A DNA stretch of 64,000 bases, from positions 1 to 64,000 of the forward strand of contig JAITMR010000045.1 in the NCBI GenBank assembly GCA_031277215.1, given 5' to 3'. Both the position numbers and the translations under genes were made by a program. This DNA is from Burkholderiales bacterium (lineage in GTDB: Bacteria; Pseudomonadota; Gammaproteobacteria; Burkholderiales; Casimicrobiaceae). Below the pieces are notes generated by a model. The model ran no database searches. It was not told where the DNA came from and saw only the letters and a program-made list of their open reading frames with translations. This document shows positions 1 to 14,100 of this stretch, piece by piece; position 1 is the stretch's first letter, and each line of letters opens with the position of its first letter.

Positions 1-24
1 CTCTATAAAAAAAGAGGGAGGGTC

Positions 25-57
25 GTAGGCTGGGATGAAGCGAAGCGTAATCCCAGC
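25..57. repeat. Dispersed palindromic repeat, TGGGATGAAGCG type
   Basis: A short imperfect palindrome in which TGGGAT and ATCCCA flank a GAAGCGAAGCGTA core. Related copies lie at 19001-19024 (opposite orientation) and 55112-55144. All three are intergenic. The function is unknown; it belongs to the set of small dispersed repeats that litter this chromosome. Confidence 0.7.
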
Positions 58-292
58 AAGCGTAGGGCGGGATTAACACTTACAGCTATGTAACGAATAA
101 TTCACTCTCAAAAGTAGATAGAGCCGGCTCCGCAAAATTGGACAAATTGATAAGTGTGGATCTGCTTTACACCGACAGGCGCAAGCCGCACGTAGAGGAG
201 CAGCCCGCATAGGTCGTGATGAGCTTGCGAACCGCGACGGATGAAAACAAACACGGTTAAGCTACGCCAATGAACAAAAATTATCAACTTAA

Positions 293-328
293 AACGGCAA
301 ACGCAATGATTGCGATCCCCGTTTTTTT
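293..328 (+). terminator. Rho-independent terminator-like hairpin
   Basis: AACGG and CCGTT arms enclose a second inner palindrome (CGCAAT/ATTGCG), and a run of seven T follows. The orientation is plus, although the nearest gene (the methyltransferase at 437) is on the minus strand. It would therefore end a plus-strand transcript from positions 1-290, where no convincing protein-coding frame is visible. That stretch could be an untranslated RNA or the tail of something starting outside the window. Confidence 0.45.
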
Positions 329-436
329 GTTCATTGAACATTGATTCATGTTGATAAAGTAGCGCTTGAGGCGTGTTGATAGCCTGCGTGCATCGCGCAA
401 AAAGCCTTCCTATCGCCTTTGCTTCTTGCTCGTTTT

Positions 437-1261
437 TTATGGGAGCTTTTTTGTAAGGCTCGTTGGCTCTGTGGTAATACCTGTTCTTCTTACACATTCA
501 AAAAGCACAACAGCAGCAGCGCTGGCAACATTGAGCGATTCCATACGACCGGGCATCGGGATGGTGACGGCGGCATCGACAAGTTGCGCCAAGGCGTCGC
601 TCAGTCCGGCGCCTTCATTGCCAAACACCAACGCCAAAGGCCGATGTCGAAGCTGTGGGGCCGTGAATACATTTTGCCCGTCAGCGGCGAGGGTGCCGAT
701 GATGATTCCGCCGCCAGCTCGGAAAGTGTGCGCCCATTCGCAGGCGTCCGCGTCTTCGACGATCTCCAGAAGAAAATGTGCGCCTTGCGCGGCACGCAGC
801 ACTTTTGGCGACCAGGCGCTGGCGCAATGTTTTGACAAAACGGCATGGGTCACTCCGGCGGCGGCTGCTGTTCGCAGGATGGCACCGACGTTGCCGGGGT
901 CTTGAACGTCTTCGAGGAGAACGCAGAAAGCGCCTGATGAGGTGGCGGCGGACGGTTGATCAATCACAGCCAGCATGCCGACTGCCGGTGGTAGCGAGGC
1001 GATGCTCTTGAACAGTGCGTCGGAAACGCATAGCAAGCTGTGTTCGTCGAGTTGCAAGGCCAGCGTTTTGACGAGCGGTATTTGGGCGTACGCTTCAGTG
1101 ACGATGAGCGTGTGCGGCGAGCCATGGCGCGCAACATACATTTCGAGCAGGTGTTCACCTTCGAGCACGCAACGCCGACTTTTGCGCCGTTCGTGCGCAG
1201 AAGCGACCAGGCGCACGGCGTCTTTGAGACGGGGATTGTGCGGCGAGTTGATGATTAGCAT
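437..1261 (-). CDS. TrmH/SpoU-family RNA 2'-O-methyltransferase
   Basis: A 274-residue protein of the SPOUT class that transfers a methyl group from SAM to a ribose 2'-OH in tRNA or rRNA. The N-terminal ~100 residues resemble the substrate-binding domain of SpoU proteins (INSPHNPRLKDAVRL near the start). The catalytic domain shows the three family motifs: LLEDVQDPGNVGAILRTA (motif 1), LVFGNEGAGLS (motif 2) and IPMPGRMESLNVASAAAV (motif 3, the trefoil-knot SAM site). The length fits RlmB/TsnR-like members. Which RNA and which position are modified cannot be read from the sequence. It is separated from ftsB by about 190 bases of repeat sequence, so it is probably transcribed on its own. Confidence 0.9.
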   Translation of the reverse strand: MLIINSPHNPRLKDAVRLVASAHERRKSRRCVLEGEHLLEMYVARHGSPHTLIVTEAYAQIPLVKTLALQLDEHSLLCVSDALFKSIASLPPAVGMLAVIDQPSAATSSGAFCVLLEDVQDPGNVGAILRTAAAAGVTHAVLSKHCASAWSPKVLRAAQGAHFLLEIVEDADACEWAHTFRAGGGIIIGTLAADGQNVFTAPQLRHRPLALVFGNEGAGLSDALAQLVDAAVTIPMPGRMESLNVASAAAVVLFECVRRTGITTEPTSLTKKLP

Positions 1262-1324
1262 CGGGAATCGGGTATCAGAGGTCAGGAATCAGGATTTGAG
1301 ATGAACCGACAAGCCCCGTTTGCC

Positions 1325-1452
1325 CCCGACCAAAAGCATTTCGGGGGCAGGCTCTTCGGCGGACACCCTCTTTGGAAAAGGGGCTTTGAAATTGTTTTCT
1401 TCGCGCCTTCACGTGAGGCATTCTTTGTGCGCTATGCGTTCTTTGCGGTTAA
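1325..1452. repeat. Two dispersed repeat modules side by side (CCCGA-CAAAA type and CTATGCGTTCTTTG type)
   Basis: The region between the methyltransferase and ftsB is almost entirely repeat. Positions 1325-1389 match a module beginning CCCCGAC/TCAAAA, followed by TTCGGGGGCAGGCTCTT and ending AAAAGGGGC. Other copies lie near 25107, 30680, 32800 and 55541. Positions 1421-1452 carry a CGCTATGCGTTCTTTG element whose reverse complement recurs at 55411-55442. The small plus-strand frame across this region is a by-product of the repeats. Confidence 0.75.
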
Positions 1453-1763
1453 TTTTTTGATTCCAATGCGGGAGAAGGCACGGCTGCCGCCGAGTGCGCC
1501 TGGAACTGGAAATAAATTTCGTCTTTTTTAATCATTCCCAGTTCGGCGCGCGCCCGTTCTTCAACGGCTTCCAGTCCCGATTTGAGATCGGTCACTTCGG
1601 CGGCGAGTGCGTCGTTACGCGCTTTCAGCAGTACGTTGGTGGCTTGCTGCTTGTCGATTTCTTGTTGTAGCGCACGCACTTGCAGCCAGCCGCCTTTACC
1701 CAGCCAGGTCGGATATTGCAGGGCTGCGATCAGCAGCAGAAAAATGAAGGAAAGAATTTTCAT
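1449..1763 (-). CDS. ftsB: Cell division protein FtsB
   Basis: A 104-residue bitopic inner-membrane protein of the FtsQBL divisome subcomplex, which helps activate septal peptidoglycan synthesis. One N-terminal membrane segment (residues 4-16, LSFIFLLLIAALQ) is followed by a coiled-coil stretch (about 28-70, VRALQQEIDKQQATNVLLKA). The short conserved motif EERARAELGMIKKDEIYFQ marks the family. It lies 35 bases downstream of eno on the same strand, the usual betaproteobacterial order, and is probably cotranscribed with it. The last ~14 residues (Ala/Ser/Pro-rich) are lineage-specific. Confidence 0.93.
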   Translation of the reverse strand: MKILSFIFLLLIAALQYPTWLGKGGWLQVRALQQEIDKQQATNVLLKARNDALAAEVTDLKSGLEAVEERARAELGMIKKDEIYFQFQAHSAAAVPSPALESKN

Positions 1764-1798
1764 TGCTGACGAAGTGCTCGTGATTTCATGAACTCCAG

Positions 1799-3115
<1,317 letters not shown>

Positions 3116-3155
3116 TTAGGGGCAATATAAAACAACTCATCGTTCGGTGAAAGGG

Positions 3156-5710
<2,555 letters not shown>

Positions 5711-5741
5711 TCAAGACAAAGTGTGAAACACCGTGAAACCA

Positions 5742-7139
5742 TTACACCAGCCCCGCCTGCAATCGCGCCCGTGTCTTTTCACGCCCCAACAGCATGAGCA
5801 CCGCGTCAATGGCCGGTGTTGAGAGCGTTCCGGTAACCAGCGCCCGAACCGGCATCATGACCTGCGGCGGCTTCAGACTGTGCCTTTGGGCAGCGCCCTT
5901 GAGCGCCGCATTCAACGATTCACGATCCCAGGGCAGGGTTTCAAACGCCTCAAACAACTCACCGAGCGCCGCACGATTGGCGGGCTGAATCTGCTCGGCC
6001 AGCAACGTTGCGTCTGGCACGACATCGGTATAGAAAAAACGAACTGCCTGCGCCATTTCAACCAGCGTCGCCACCCGCTCACGGAATAACCCGGCAACAG
6101 CCCCCGGCGCGGGGCCTGCCGCGACGCTCAAGCCTTCTTTCTCCAGAAACGGTAGCAGCCGCCGACCCAATTCTTCCGGCGAGAGCCGCTTCATATGCTC
6201 CTGATTGAGCCAGCGCAACTTGTCCGTATTGAAGCGCGACGGCGCCGGACTGATCGCGTCAAGATCAAACCAGGCGCAGAATTCCTGAGGCGAAAACACT
6301 TCATCGTTACCATGCGCCCAACCCAGGCGAGCCAGAAAATTAATCATCGCTTCCGGCACATATCCGGCGGCATCGTATTCAGTCACACTCACCGCGCCGT
6401 GCCGTTTCGACAGCTTCTGCCCATCCTCGCCAAGCACGGTTGGCACATGCGCGAACACCGGCGGCTCAACGCCCAATGCCCGAAAAATGTTGATCTGACG
6501 CGGCGTGTTGTTGACGTGGTCATCGCCACGGATGACATGAGTGATCCGCATGTCAATATCGTCTACCACCACACAAAAATTGTACGTCGGCGTGCCATCG
6601 GGACGGGCAATCACCAAATCGTCGAGTTCACTGTTCGCAAACTCGATACGGCCTTTGACGCGATCATCCCAAGCCACCGCGCCGTCGTCAGGGTTGCGAA
6701 AACGAATCACCGGAGCCACCCCGTCAGGCGGTGTTTTTCCAACGGCCTTTTCCGGTCGCCAACGCCCGTCATAGCGAGGTTTTTCACCGCGTGCCATCTG
6801 AGCCTCACGCAAGGCGTCCAATTCCTCAGTTGACATGTAACAACGGTACGCCAAGCCCTGCGCCAGCATGCCATCCATCACCTCGCGGTAACGCGCCATC
6901 CGCTGCATCTGGTAAAACGGCCCTTCGTCGTAATCCAGACCGAGCCAAGCCATACTGTCCAGAATCGCCTGTGTGGCCGCTTGCGTCGAACGCTCGCGAT
7001 CCGTGTCCTCAATCCGCAATACAAACGTTCCCTGAAAATGACGGGCATACGCCCAAGCGAACAGCGCCGTTCGGGCGCCGCCCAGATGCAAAAAACCGGT
7101 GGGGCTGGGGGCGAAACGGGTGCGGATAGGGATGGACAT
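5742..7139 (-). CDS. gltX: Glutamyl-tRNA synthetase
   Basis: A 465-residue class I aminoacyl-tRNA synthetase that charges tRNA-Glu. The HIGH-type motif is in [18 protein letters not shown] near the N-terminus, and the KMSKS-type motif reads KLSKRHGA (about residue 245). The ATG at 7139 gives [15 protein letters not shown], which fits the family start. It lies 73 bases from pyrG on the same strand but may have its own promoter in the gene-free stretch upstream. Its substrate tRNA-Glu (TTC) is encoded elsewhere in this window (39581-39656). Confidence 0.97.
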   Translation of the reverse strand: MSIPIRTRFAPSPTGFLHLGGARTALFAWAYARHFQGTFVLRIEDTDRERSTQAATQAILDSMAWLGLDYDEGPFYQMQRMARYREVMDGMLAQGLAYRCYMSTEELDALREAQMARGEKPRYDGRWRPEKAVGKTPPDGVAPVIRFRNPDDGAVAWDDRVKGRIEFANSELDDLVIARPDGTPTYNFCVVVDDIDMRITHVIRGDDHVNNTPRQINIFRALGVEPPVFAHVPTVLGEDGQKLSKRHGAVSVTEYDAAGYVPEAMINFLARLGWAHGNDEVFSPQEFCAWFDLDAISPAPSRFNTDKLRWLNQEHMKRLSPEELGRRLLPFLEKEGLSVAAGPAPGAVAGLFRERVATLVEMAQAVRFFYTDVVPDATLLAEQIQPANRAALGELFEAFETLPWDRESLNAALKGAAQRHSLKPPQVMMPVRALVTGTLSTPAIDAVLMLLGREKTRARLQAGLV

Positions 7140-7695
7140 GGTAGCGTGGTCGGAAAGGGAAACAAGTGAGCAGAACTAACAGAAAAAGGCAAAAAGACAA
7201 CAAAAAAGAAACCCTATTCTACGCGAGGCGGTGCCTCTCGTCAGGAAACCTGGGCTTTGCGTGTTCCCACAAGCGTAATGGCTAACATCTTGCGTCTTTG
7301 CGAGCGAAGCGACACAATCCAGAAAAATATTCACACGGAGGCAAGGAGCGGCATTTTTGCTTGCTGAGAGCGGCAGATTGCTGCGCTTTGCGCGGCGCTA
7401 TCGATACGTCTTGCTTGCAGTATAAACGGAGGCGCTTCTGGAGGTATCCTGATCGCCGTTGTCATGCAAAAGCGGAAAAGCAATAGAATGTTGCCATAGA
7501 AAATAAAAAACCATGCATCAGCGGCTTTCGCAAGTCGTTGATTTTAAATGGACGTAAAAACATACCTGCAAAAAAAGTCACAAGCTATTCCGTTTGTTCC
7601 GACCTGTATACCGATCATCGGAGCGTTGTTGGGATAGAATGGGAGGAACGCTAGTGTTAAGATAAATTGATTATATATTTGGTGGGGAGCTGGGC
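7140..7695. other. Gene-free stretch between gltX and the pilin operon
   Basis: About 555 bases with no supportable gene. Positions about 7291-7346 carry a weak copy of the dispersed repeats (TTTGCGAGCGAAGCG followed by ATTCACACGGAGGC). The rest is unassigned and should contain the divergent promoters of gltX and the pilin operon. I did not find a confident sigma-54 or sigma-70 site. Confidence 0.5.
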
Positions 7696-8154
7696 ATGAA
7701 AGCGATAAGCAAGGGATTTACCCTGATCGAAGTGATGATCGCGGTGGTGATCGTTGCGATTCTGGCGGCGATTGCTGTGCCGAGCTACACCGATTATTTG
7801 CGACGGGGGGAGATTCCGGAGCCGTTGACTAGACTATCGGCGGAGAAAGTAGGGTTGGAGCAGTTTTTCGATGATAACCGAAGCTATCAAGGAAGGTGTA
7901 ATACTATAGGAGCAAGCCCAGGAATCCAAATTAGAAAATTCAAAATCACGTGTCATTATAGAGAGGGGGGGGCAGGTCCGTCTGCATCTATATCCGAAGG
8001 TTATACATTGAGAGCAACGGGAGATGCAGGGACGTTGGTGGCAGGGTTTATTTACGAATTAAATGAAAAGAACGTTAAAGCTACAACCTCAACAGGAATT
8101 TGGGGGAGAAGTAGTACTAGTTGCTGGGTTCTAAAAAAAGATGGCTCTTGCTGA
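7696..8154 (+). CDS. Type IV pilin (PilE/minor pilin family)
   Basis: A 152-residue prepilin. The leader MKAISKG ends at a classic prepilin peptidase site, KG|FTLIEVMIAVVIVA, with Glu at mature position 5 and a 20-residue hydrophobic helix. DNRSYQGRCNT and a C-terminal SCWVLKKDGSC give the usual paired cysteines for the D-loop. It is first in an operon with fimT, pilV, pilW, pilX and pilY1, so it is more likely a minor pilin (PilE-like, primes assembly) than the major fibre subunit. The strong Shine-Dalgarno GGTGGGGAG precedes the ATG. The middle of the gene is AT-richer than the core genes, which is common for surface-exposed pilins. Confidence 0.88.
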   Translation: MKAISKGFTLIEVMIAVVIVAILAAIAVPSYTDYLRRGEIPEPLTRLSAEKVGLEQFFDDNRSYQGRCNTIGASPGIQIRKFKITCHYREGGAGPSASISEGYTLRATGDAGTLVAGFIYELNEKNVKATTSTGIWGRSSTSCWVLKKDGSC

Positions 8155-8170
8155 TGACGTGAGGCATGCC

Positions 8171-8788
8171 ATGAAAACGAGAAATGATATTCAGGGCTTT
8201 TCGCTGATTGAGTTAACGATCGCTATTGTTGTTTTCGCCGTCATCGTAGTTGTTGCGATACCAAATATCAGCGAATGGGTCGGCAAGGCTAGGGTTCGTG
8301 CCAGCGCTGAAGCTGTGCAAAACAGCATCCGCTTTGCGCAGAGTGAAGCGGTTAAGCGCAACAAGCTTATTGAGTTTTCGTTGATTAATTCCACGACGCC
8401 ACCTGCGGCGAATCTGGGTGGTTTTAACAACGACCTAGCGATCGATAATGGTACGGCATGGGTGGTTCGCATGATTGACGACCCTTCGGATTCGACCAAA
8501 GGCAGAACTTTTTTGCAGGGAGATGTTTTCTCCACAAACGGGATTCAGTTGCTTGGTGGCAGTAACGCAACACTTGTTTTTGGTGGCATTGGGCAAGTGT
8601 ATACGGCATTTCCATCAGGCGGGAGCCCCATTTTGTCCTCGACACGTGCTTATAGAATCGCTTCTTTTGGAGGTAAATATCCGCTGTGCGTTTTGGTAGC
8701 ACCGGGAGGAGGCGTGCGGTGGTGCGATCCGTCTCTTGCGTCCGGAGACCGCTCCTGTCCGGGAAGTGCAACGAATTCTTGTCTATAA
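8171..8788 (+). CDS. fimT: Type IV pilus minor pilin FimT/GspH-like
   Basis: A 205-residue prepilin. I start it at the ATG at 8171 because this gives a short basic leader, MKTRNDIQG, directly before the cleavage site G|FSLIELTIAIVVFAVIVVV. The upstream in-frame ATG at 8141 lies inside the previous gene. FimT/GspH features include the conserved N-terminal helix and the following region VRASAEAVQNSIRFAQSEAVKRN. Cysteines near the C-terminus (PLCVLVAPGG, RSCPGSATNSC) are typical. In several species FimT contributes to DNA binding during natural transformation; whether it does so here is unknown. It lies 16 bases after the pilE-like gene in the same operon. Confidence 0.87.
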   Translation: MKTRNDIQGFSLIELTIAIVVFAVIVVVAIPNISEWVGKARVRASAEAVQNSIRFAQSEAVKRNKLIEFSLINSTTPPAANLGGFNNDLAIDNGTAWVVRMIDDPSDSTKGRTFLQGDVFSTNGIQLLGGSNATLVFGGIGQVYTAFPSGGSPILSSTRAYRIASFGGKYPLCVLVAPGGGVRWCDPSLASGDRSCPGSATNSCL

Positions 8789-8813
8789 AATTGGCTTAGA
8801 GAAGAGGATGGCC

Positions 8814-9248
8814 ATGAAGGTTTTGCAAAAAGGCGGGGTCATGTTGGAGGTGCTGGTTAGCGTAGCTCTTTTTGGGGTGGCGATCGTTGGCTTGTTGGGC
8901 ATGCTTGGGATATCGGCCATGCTTTCCACGGAAAGCCGCTATCGCACGGAAGCAGCGGCGCTGGCGAACGAATTGTTTGGAGAAATGGCGGCCGCGGCTG
9001 CGGTCGGTATCAGTACGCTGAGCTGGGAGTATGGTGAATCGTCTAGCAAGTTTGCGAACTGGAGGACAGCGCGGCTGGCGATGCTTCCCGGAGGCAAAGC
9101 AGAAATCGAGTTCGAAAATGGTACTAGGGTGGACGACACAGGAGCGCCGACAGGCAGCACTTTTGTCACGTTGACGATCACTTGGAAAGCGCCAAATGAC
9201 ACTTCTGCTACTGGCGGAAAATTCGTGACATCAACCTATTTCTATTGA
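8814..9248 (+). CDS. pilV: Type IV pilus minor pilin PilV
   Basis: A prepilin of about 144 residues. The ATG at 8814 is preferred over those at 8808 and 8736 because the purine-rich AGAGAAGAGG sits about six bases before it and the leader becomes MKVLQKG. The cleavage site is KG|GVMLEVLVSVALFGVAIVG, with Glu at mature position 5 if cleavage is before the second Gly. Residues after the helix, STESRYRTEAAALANELFGEM, match the PilV pattern. Minor pilins PilV, PilW, PilX and FimT with PilY1 form the tip/priming complex of the pilus. A diverged paralogue lies at 16670-17146. Confidence 0.85.
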   Translation: MKVLQKGGVMLEVLVSVALFGVAIVGLLGMLGISAMLSTESRYRTEAAALANELFGEMAAAAAVGISTLSWEYGESSSKFANWRTARLAMLPGGKAEIEFENGTRVDDTGAPTGSTFVTLTITWKAPNDTSATGGKFVTSTYFY

Positions 9249-9263
9249 TTGAGTGGGTGACCT

Positions 9264-10418
9264 ATGAGAGCGCATGGAAAAATGAGGCGACACCGAGGGT
9301 TTACCCTGGTCGAGCTGATGGTGGGTTTAACCATTGGTTTGCTGACAGTGCTGATCATCACTGAGGTTTTCGCCGTATCCAACATCCGGAATCGGCAAAT
9401 TGCCGGCAGCAATGATGCTCAGCAGGTGGCGGCGATTGCCAGTTACCAGATAGGGAACATCTTGCGTCAGGCCGGAAGCAACTTGCTGCAAAGTAGCAAT
9501 GTTTGGGGGTGTACTCTTCAGGTGAGAAAAGGCGGATATACGCATCCACCAGCGGCATTTCCGGATCCGTTTTCTCTTCTTTCACCAGTAGGTTTGCGTG
9601 TTACGCCAATAGTGATTCGGGGCGCAGACACTACGCCGGGATCCCGCGAGTCGGACATCGTGCTGGCGATGGGCGGAAGTGGCGGAACGTCGAACATTTT
9701 TTCGGCAGAGCCGGACTCGGGAGGAGGTTACGAGTTCGTCGTCGAAAACAGTAATGGTGTTTTGCCGTCGGATTATCTTCTGATAGCGGATACGAGCACG
9801 GTGCTTGGGGAAGATTGTCACCTTCTTCAGGTTTCTTCCAGCTTTACGCTGGCCTATACGGCGGGAAGGCTCGATAATACACCGAAAAGTATTCCATTGG
9901 AGCCAGGTGTTGGTCTTGGCAGCCTAGCGGCTATGACTGCGACTATGACCGAAACGGGGCTGTTTAATTTAGGAGCGGTGCCGAAATTCTATTTGTTGGG
10001 CGTCGATCCATTGAAAATGACGCTAACGCTCTACGATCTTCTGCAAGATAGGAATAATGGGACGCTAGGTTCTGCGATTACGCTGGGTGAGAACGTTTTT
10101 CTGCTGAGAGTTTTGTATGGCGTTGATTCTGGTGCTGGTGGCTTAGTCTGGCACAGTCCAACCGAGACCGGTTGGGCATTCAGTGATTTGCAAGCGGGAA
10201 CAATAGCAGCAACTAATAGTCTGCAGGCGATCAAGGCGCTGCGTTTTGCGCTGGTTACGCGGACGACCTATCCTTCAAGCGATTTATCGCCGACCACGAT
10301 TAAACTGTTTTCTTCATTGGGCGTCGCTGATCTCGAACAAACAATCACATTAACAGGCGCAGAACGCAGGTATCGGTATCAGGTGTATGAAAACGTCGTT
10401 CCGTTATTCAATATCTGA
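9264..10418 (+). CDS. pilW: Type IV pilus minor pilin PilW
   Basis: A 384-residue prepilin of the long PilW type. The basic leader (MRAHGKMRRHRG) precedes the cleavage site G|FTLVELMVGLTIGLLTVLI, with Glu5. Following segments such as QQVAAIASYQIGNILRQAGSNL match PilW. The C-terminal half has the typical statements ITLGENVFLLRVLYGVD and LQAIKALRFALVTRT seen in this family. It sits 15 bases after pilV and 18 before pilX. It is paralogous to the gene at 15560-16651, which ends in a similar RYRTYEVIIPMRN versus RYRYQVYENVVPLFN tail. Confidence 0.9.
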   Translation: MRAHGKMRRHRGFTLVELMVGLTIGLLTVLIITEVFAVSNIRNRQIAGSNDAQQVAAIASYQIGNILRQAGSNLLQSSNVWGCTLQVRKGGYTHPPAAFPDPFSLLSPVGLRVTPIVIRGADTTPGSRESDIVLAMGGSGGTSNIFSAEPDSGGGYEFVVENSNGVLPSDYLLIADTSTVLGEDCHLLQVSSSFTLAYTAGRLDNTPKSIPLEPGVGLGSLAAMTATMTETGLFNLGAVPKFYLLGVDPLKMTLTLYDLLQDRNNGTLGSAITLGENVFLLRVLYGVDSGAGGLVWHSPTETGWAFSDLQAGTIAATNSLQAIKALRFALVTRTTYPSSDLSPTTIKLFSSLGVADLEQTITLTGAERRYRYQVYENVVPLFNI

Positions 10419-10436
10419 CATGACTGGGGAACGGAT

Positions 10437-11072
10437 ATGAAAAGGATTATAAACGTTTCAGCATTTTTTCACAGGCAAGCGGACAAGCAGTTTCAGCAGG
10501 GTTTGGTGTTGGAGATCATGCTCGTCGTTCTTGTTGCCATTTTTCTGGCGGCAATAGGGCTGTACCGCTCGGTGGACACGTCTACCGGCGTTTCCGGAAA
10601 TCTGGCTTTCAAGCGTGATGCCGAAAATCGGGCACAGGTGGCGCTAAATGAGGCGCTGACTTGGATAGAAAACGAAAATAACTTTAGAACTTACATCATC
10701 GGTGGCGCAGATTTTCCAGGAGGGAATTTCTCGCAAAGAATGTTGCAAACTGACGGCAAGGGTATTCCCGTTATTCTTGGTAACATCGGACTCTTTGATT
10801 CGACTTATACCACGCCGCCGACGGCGCAGATGAACGATATGAGCAGTGGTATGCGGGTTCGTTATTTGATCGAGCGTATGTGTACACAAGATGGGCCGGT
10901 CTCGGACGCTTTTTGTTCAGTGACGGATGGATCAGGAACAATCAAAACGAGAGGAACCCAGCCGGGCGAAACGATAGGGGGAAGAGCGCTTCGCCCGCTG
11001 TTACGCGTTTCTATTCGTGTCGATGGCCCCCGCGATACGGTGGCTTATATACAGGCGATGATTGATCCGTAA
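10437..11072 (+). CDS. pilX: Type IV pilus minor pilin-like PilX
   Basis: A 211-residue protein with the PilX N-terminal domain. A basic leader is followed by QQGLVLEIMLVVLVAIFLAA, a membrane helix, and the motif STGVSGNLAFKRDAENRAQVALNEAL that defines PilX_N. Conserved YLIERMCTQDGPV and a terminal VRVDGPRDTVAYIQ-type motif (here RVDGPRDTVAYIQAM) are shared with the second copy at 14935-15567. It probably works with PilY1, whose gene follows within about 30 bases. Leader cleavage is less canonical than in the other pilins (QG|LVLEI). Confidence 0.86.
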   Translation: MKRIINVSAFFHRQADKQFQQGLVLEIMLVVLVAIFLAAIGLYRSVDTSTGVSGNLAFKRDAENRAQVALNEALTWIENENNFRTYIIGGADFPGGNFSQRMLQTDGKGIPVILGNIGLFDSTYTTPPTAQMNDMSSGMRVRYLIERMCTQDGPVSDAFCSVTDGSGTIKTRGTQPGETIGGRALRPLLRVSIRVDGPRDTVAYIQAMIDP

Positions 11073-11103
11073 ACGGATGAATGAAACCTTTAAGGGGCAT
11101 GTC

Positions 11104-14100
11104 ATGAAAATGGAACTTTCGAAATATCTCGCCCGATTCGGTGTGTCGATGGCAGCAACGTTGTTGTATTCATCGTTGAGCTGGACGGCACCTTTGCAGC
11201 TTGATGATCGGCCAACCACTGGAGCGCCGCCGCCGCCGAATATGCTGTTCACGCCGTCGGTAGAATTTCCGACGATGGTGGAGCCTGCGCACAAAGAGAG
11301 AATCTATAACCCTGCAAAAGAATACTTGGGTTATTTCGATCCGAAGAAATGCTATACCTACGTTAGCGAGAGCGACGGCTACTTTAAGCCGACGGATCTT
11401 GCGGGCGCCGATCACAGTTGCAGCGGAACATGGAGTGGCAATGCGCTTAATTTTGCGACGATGGCTGCAATGGATACTTTTCGCTGGGCCTTGACCGGCG
11501 GATCGCGCCACATCGACGAGCCGTCATCTGCAGCCAACCCGGGGGGGCTAACGGTATTGCGGCGCTCCTTCCAGGCGAACGTTGGTAATAGGCAGCTTAG
11601 AAATCGCAGCATTCCTACTCCGCACGGTAATGTATCTCCTGATTCAACACATCAAGGGGAAAAGATGCTTGTTGGCTCTACGCCCTATAACGTGCGTGTT
11701 AGGGTATGCGACGTTTCGTTTTTAGAAGATAATTGCGTTGCGTATAAAGACCCTGCAACCGGTCAGGAAACTTACAAGCCCATAGGGCTGATCCAACGTT
11801 ACCAAAGCAAAATACGTTTTGGCGCTTTTTCTTATTTATTGAACTATGGAGGGAAATACGATCAACAGGAGATTGACGGGGCGGTATTGCGGGCACGCTT
11901 GAAAAACGTCGGACCGTTGACTTGGAACGATCAAGTTAACCCCAACGTGGAATGGAATCCTCGCACCGGTGTTTTCTACCCAAATCCGGATCCCGATGAT
12001 GCCAGCTATAGCTATAACGGCAAAAAGTCAAGTGGCGTGATCAATTACCTGAACAACTACGGTTTCGAGACGAAAAACTATTCAATATATGACCAGCCAT
12101 CGGAAATGTATGCCGAGGCTTTGCGCTATTTGATGAAAGGATCGCCGACCGATATAAATTACTCTAAAGCCTACGATTATTCTTCAGAAGGGTTTCCGGT
12201 GATCACCGACTGGTGGAAGAACGGGCATGATTCAATATTGTCATATTGCCAGAAAACAGCGATTTTGGGAATCGGCGATGTCAATACACACTATGAGCAG
12301 CGCCTTGCTACTGGCACTAACGATATGTTGGCCAAGGCTAATACCGGTATGGCGAATATTGTCGGTGAAGGGTTCAACGCTGCCCAAGAGTGCTGGAATT
12401 CGGGCGCCAATCCGTCGACTTGCACCAACGGGGGAAGCAATAAGATTGCAGGCTTGGCTTGGTACGCACGCAACAACGATTTGCGTCCCGATCTGACGGC
12501 TGGGGTAGGCGGGAGAAAAGTGACGGTAGATACCTATTGGGTTGATGTTCTGGAACAAGGCGCACACGGGAGAATAGGTGGAAGGGTTGATGACGAATAC
12601 GTTCATAAAAATCAGTACTGGTTGGCAGCCAAATACGGCGGGAGCAGCCCTTGGAATAGTAAAGGCCGTACATACCGCAGCAATTCGGGGACTGTTCATC
12701 AGATTCCGGATAACTATTTTCCAGCAGGTGACCCTGAGGCCATGGTTAATGGTCTGACAGAAATTTTTGCCGAAGTTGGCGTCGAAACACCAGGCACTGG
12801 CGCTGGGGCGGGCTGGGTTTCCGACGCGGACGGTAATGCCACCGATTATTACCTGACGCGTTATTCGGCGGTCGATTGGTCAGGCGCTTTTGAGGCGTAC
12901 AAATTCAATGGGATCAAACCTGACGGTTCCGTGGATGGCACGTTATTGTGGGACGCAGCTACCAAGATTGACGGGCAGAACTGGGACACCGGACGCCGTA
13001 TCGTCACTTATGCAAAACAGGCGGATGGCACCTACAAGGGCGTTCCATTCCGCCTCGGCAGCAGCAGTCTCCTCACGGAGGTTCAGAAGAACGCGTTGGG
13101 TGGTGACGATCCAACTCGGCAAGCGGCATTGAATTACTTGCGCGGCGATAAAACCAATGAGGGGCTATCGGGTTACCGCGAACGTAAAACGCTGCTGGGT
13201 GATATCGTGCACTCGAAACCGGTGGAAGTTGGAGCGCCGAGCGCTTCGTACAGTGAAAACAAGAACCCGGGATACTCGAAATTCAAAGCAGACAGGGCTG
13301 GCCGGGCCAAGGTGGTTTATGTCGGAGCCAATGACGGTATGTTGCATGCGATCAATGGCATCGGCGAAGCGACTGAAGGCATGGAATTATGGGCTTACAT
13401 TCCCTCGTTTTTGTTCGAAGGGCCAGACAACCCGAAAGCTCCGGAGGTTAGCGGCTTGCAGGCGCTGACGCGGTCAACATACAGCCATCGTTACTATGTC
13501 GATGCAGCGCCGATGGTTCAGGATGTCGATTTCCATCATACCAAAAACCCCGGAGGAGGCTTGCCGGAAGCGAATGAAGCCAGCGCCGATTGGCGGACTG
13601 TTTTGGTCAGTGGTCTCGGGAAGGGAGGCAAAGGTTTTTTTGCGCTTGACGTGACAGATCCATCAGTGACATCGGAAACGGATGCGGCAAGTAGGGTGTT
13701 GTGGGAGTTTCCGCGTTTGGAAGAAACCGATCCTGGCCTGTTGGCGGACATCTCGGATATGGGCTTCTCGTTTGGCCGACCGTTGATTACCAAAACAAAA
13801 GCATGGGGGTGGGTCGTCGTCCTTACTTCTGGCTATAACAACGATTCCGGTAAGGGCGTGCTTTATATTCTTAACATCAAGACCGGGGAGACGCTTGCTA
13901 AAGTGGAAACCGGTGCAGGGACGATGGTTAGTGAAGCAGGCTTTGCACAGGTTTCTGGATATACACAGTCATATGAGGATTACACGACAGACCAAATCTA
14001 TGGCGGCGACTTGCTGGGGAATTTGTGGCGTTTCGATTTGACGGGAACCGGAGCATCAATCCCAGCTCCCGACAAAATCGCGGAATTCAAGACTGGCGAT

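Noticed and set aside
108-497. 129-codon minus-strand frame left of the methyltransferase
   Set aside because: Overlaps the methyltransferase 3' end, has no family similarity and no start signal; it covers the terminator-like hairpin.
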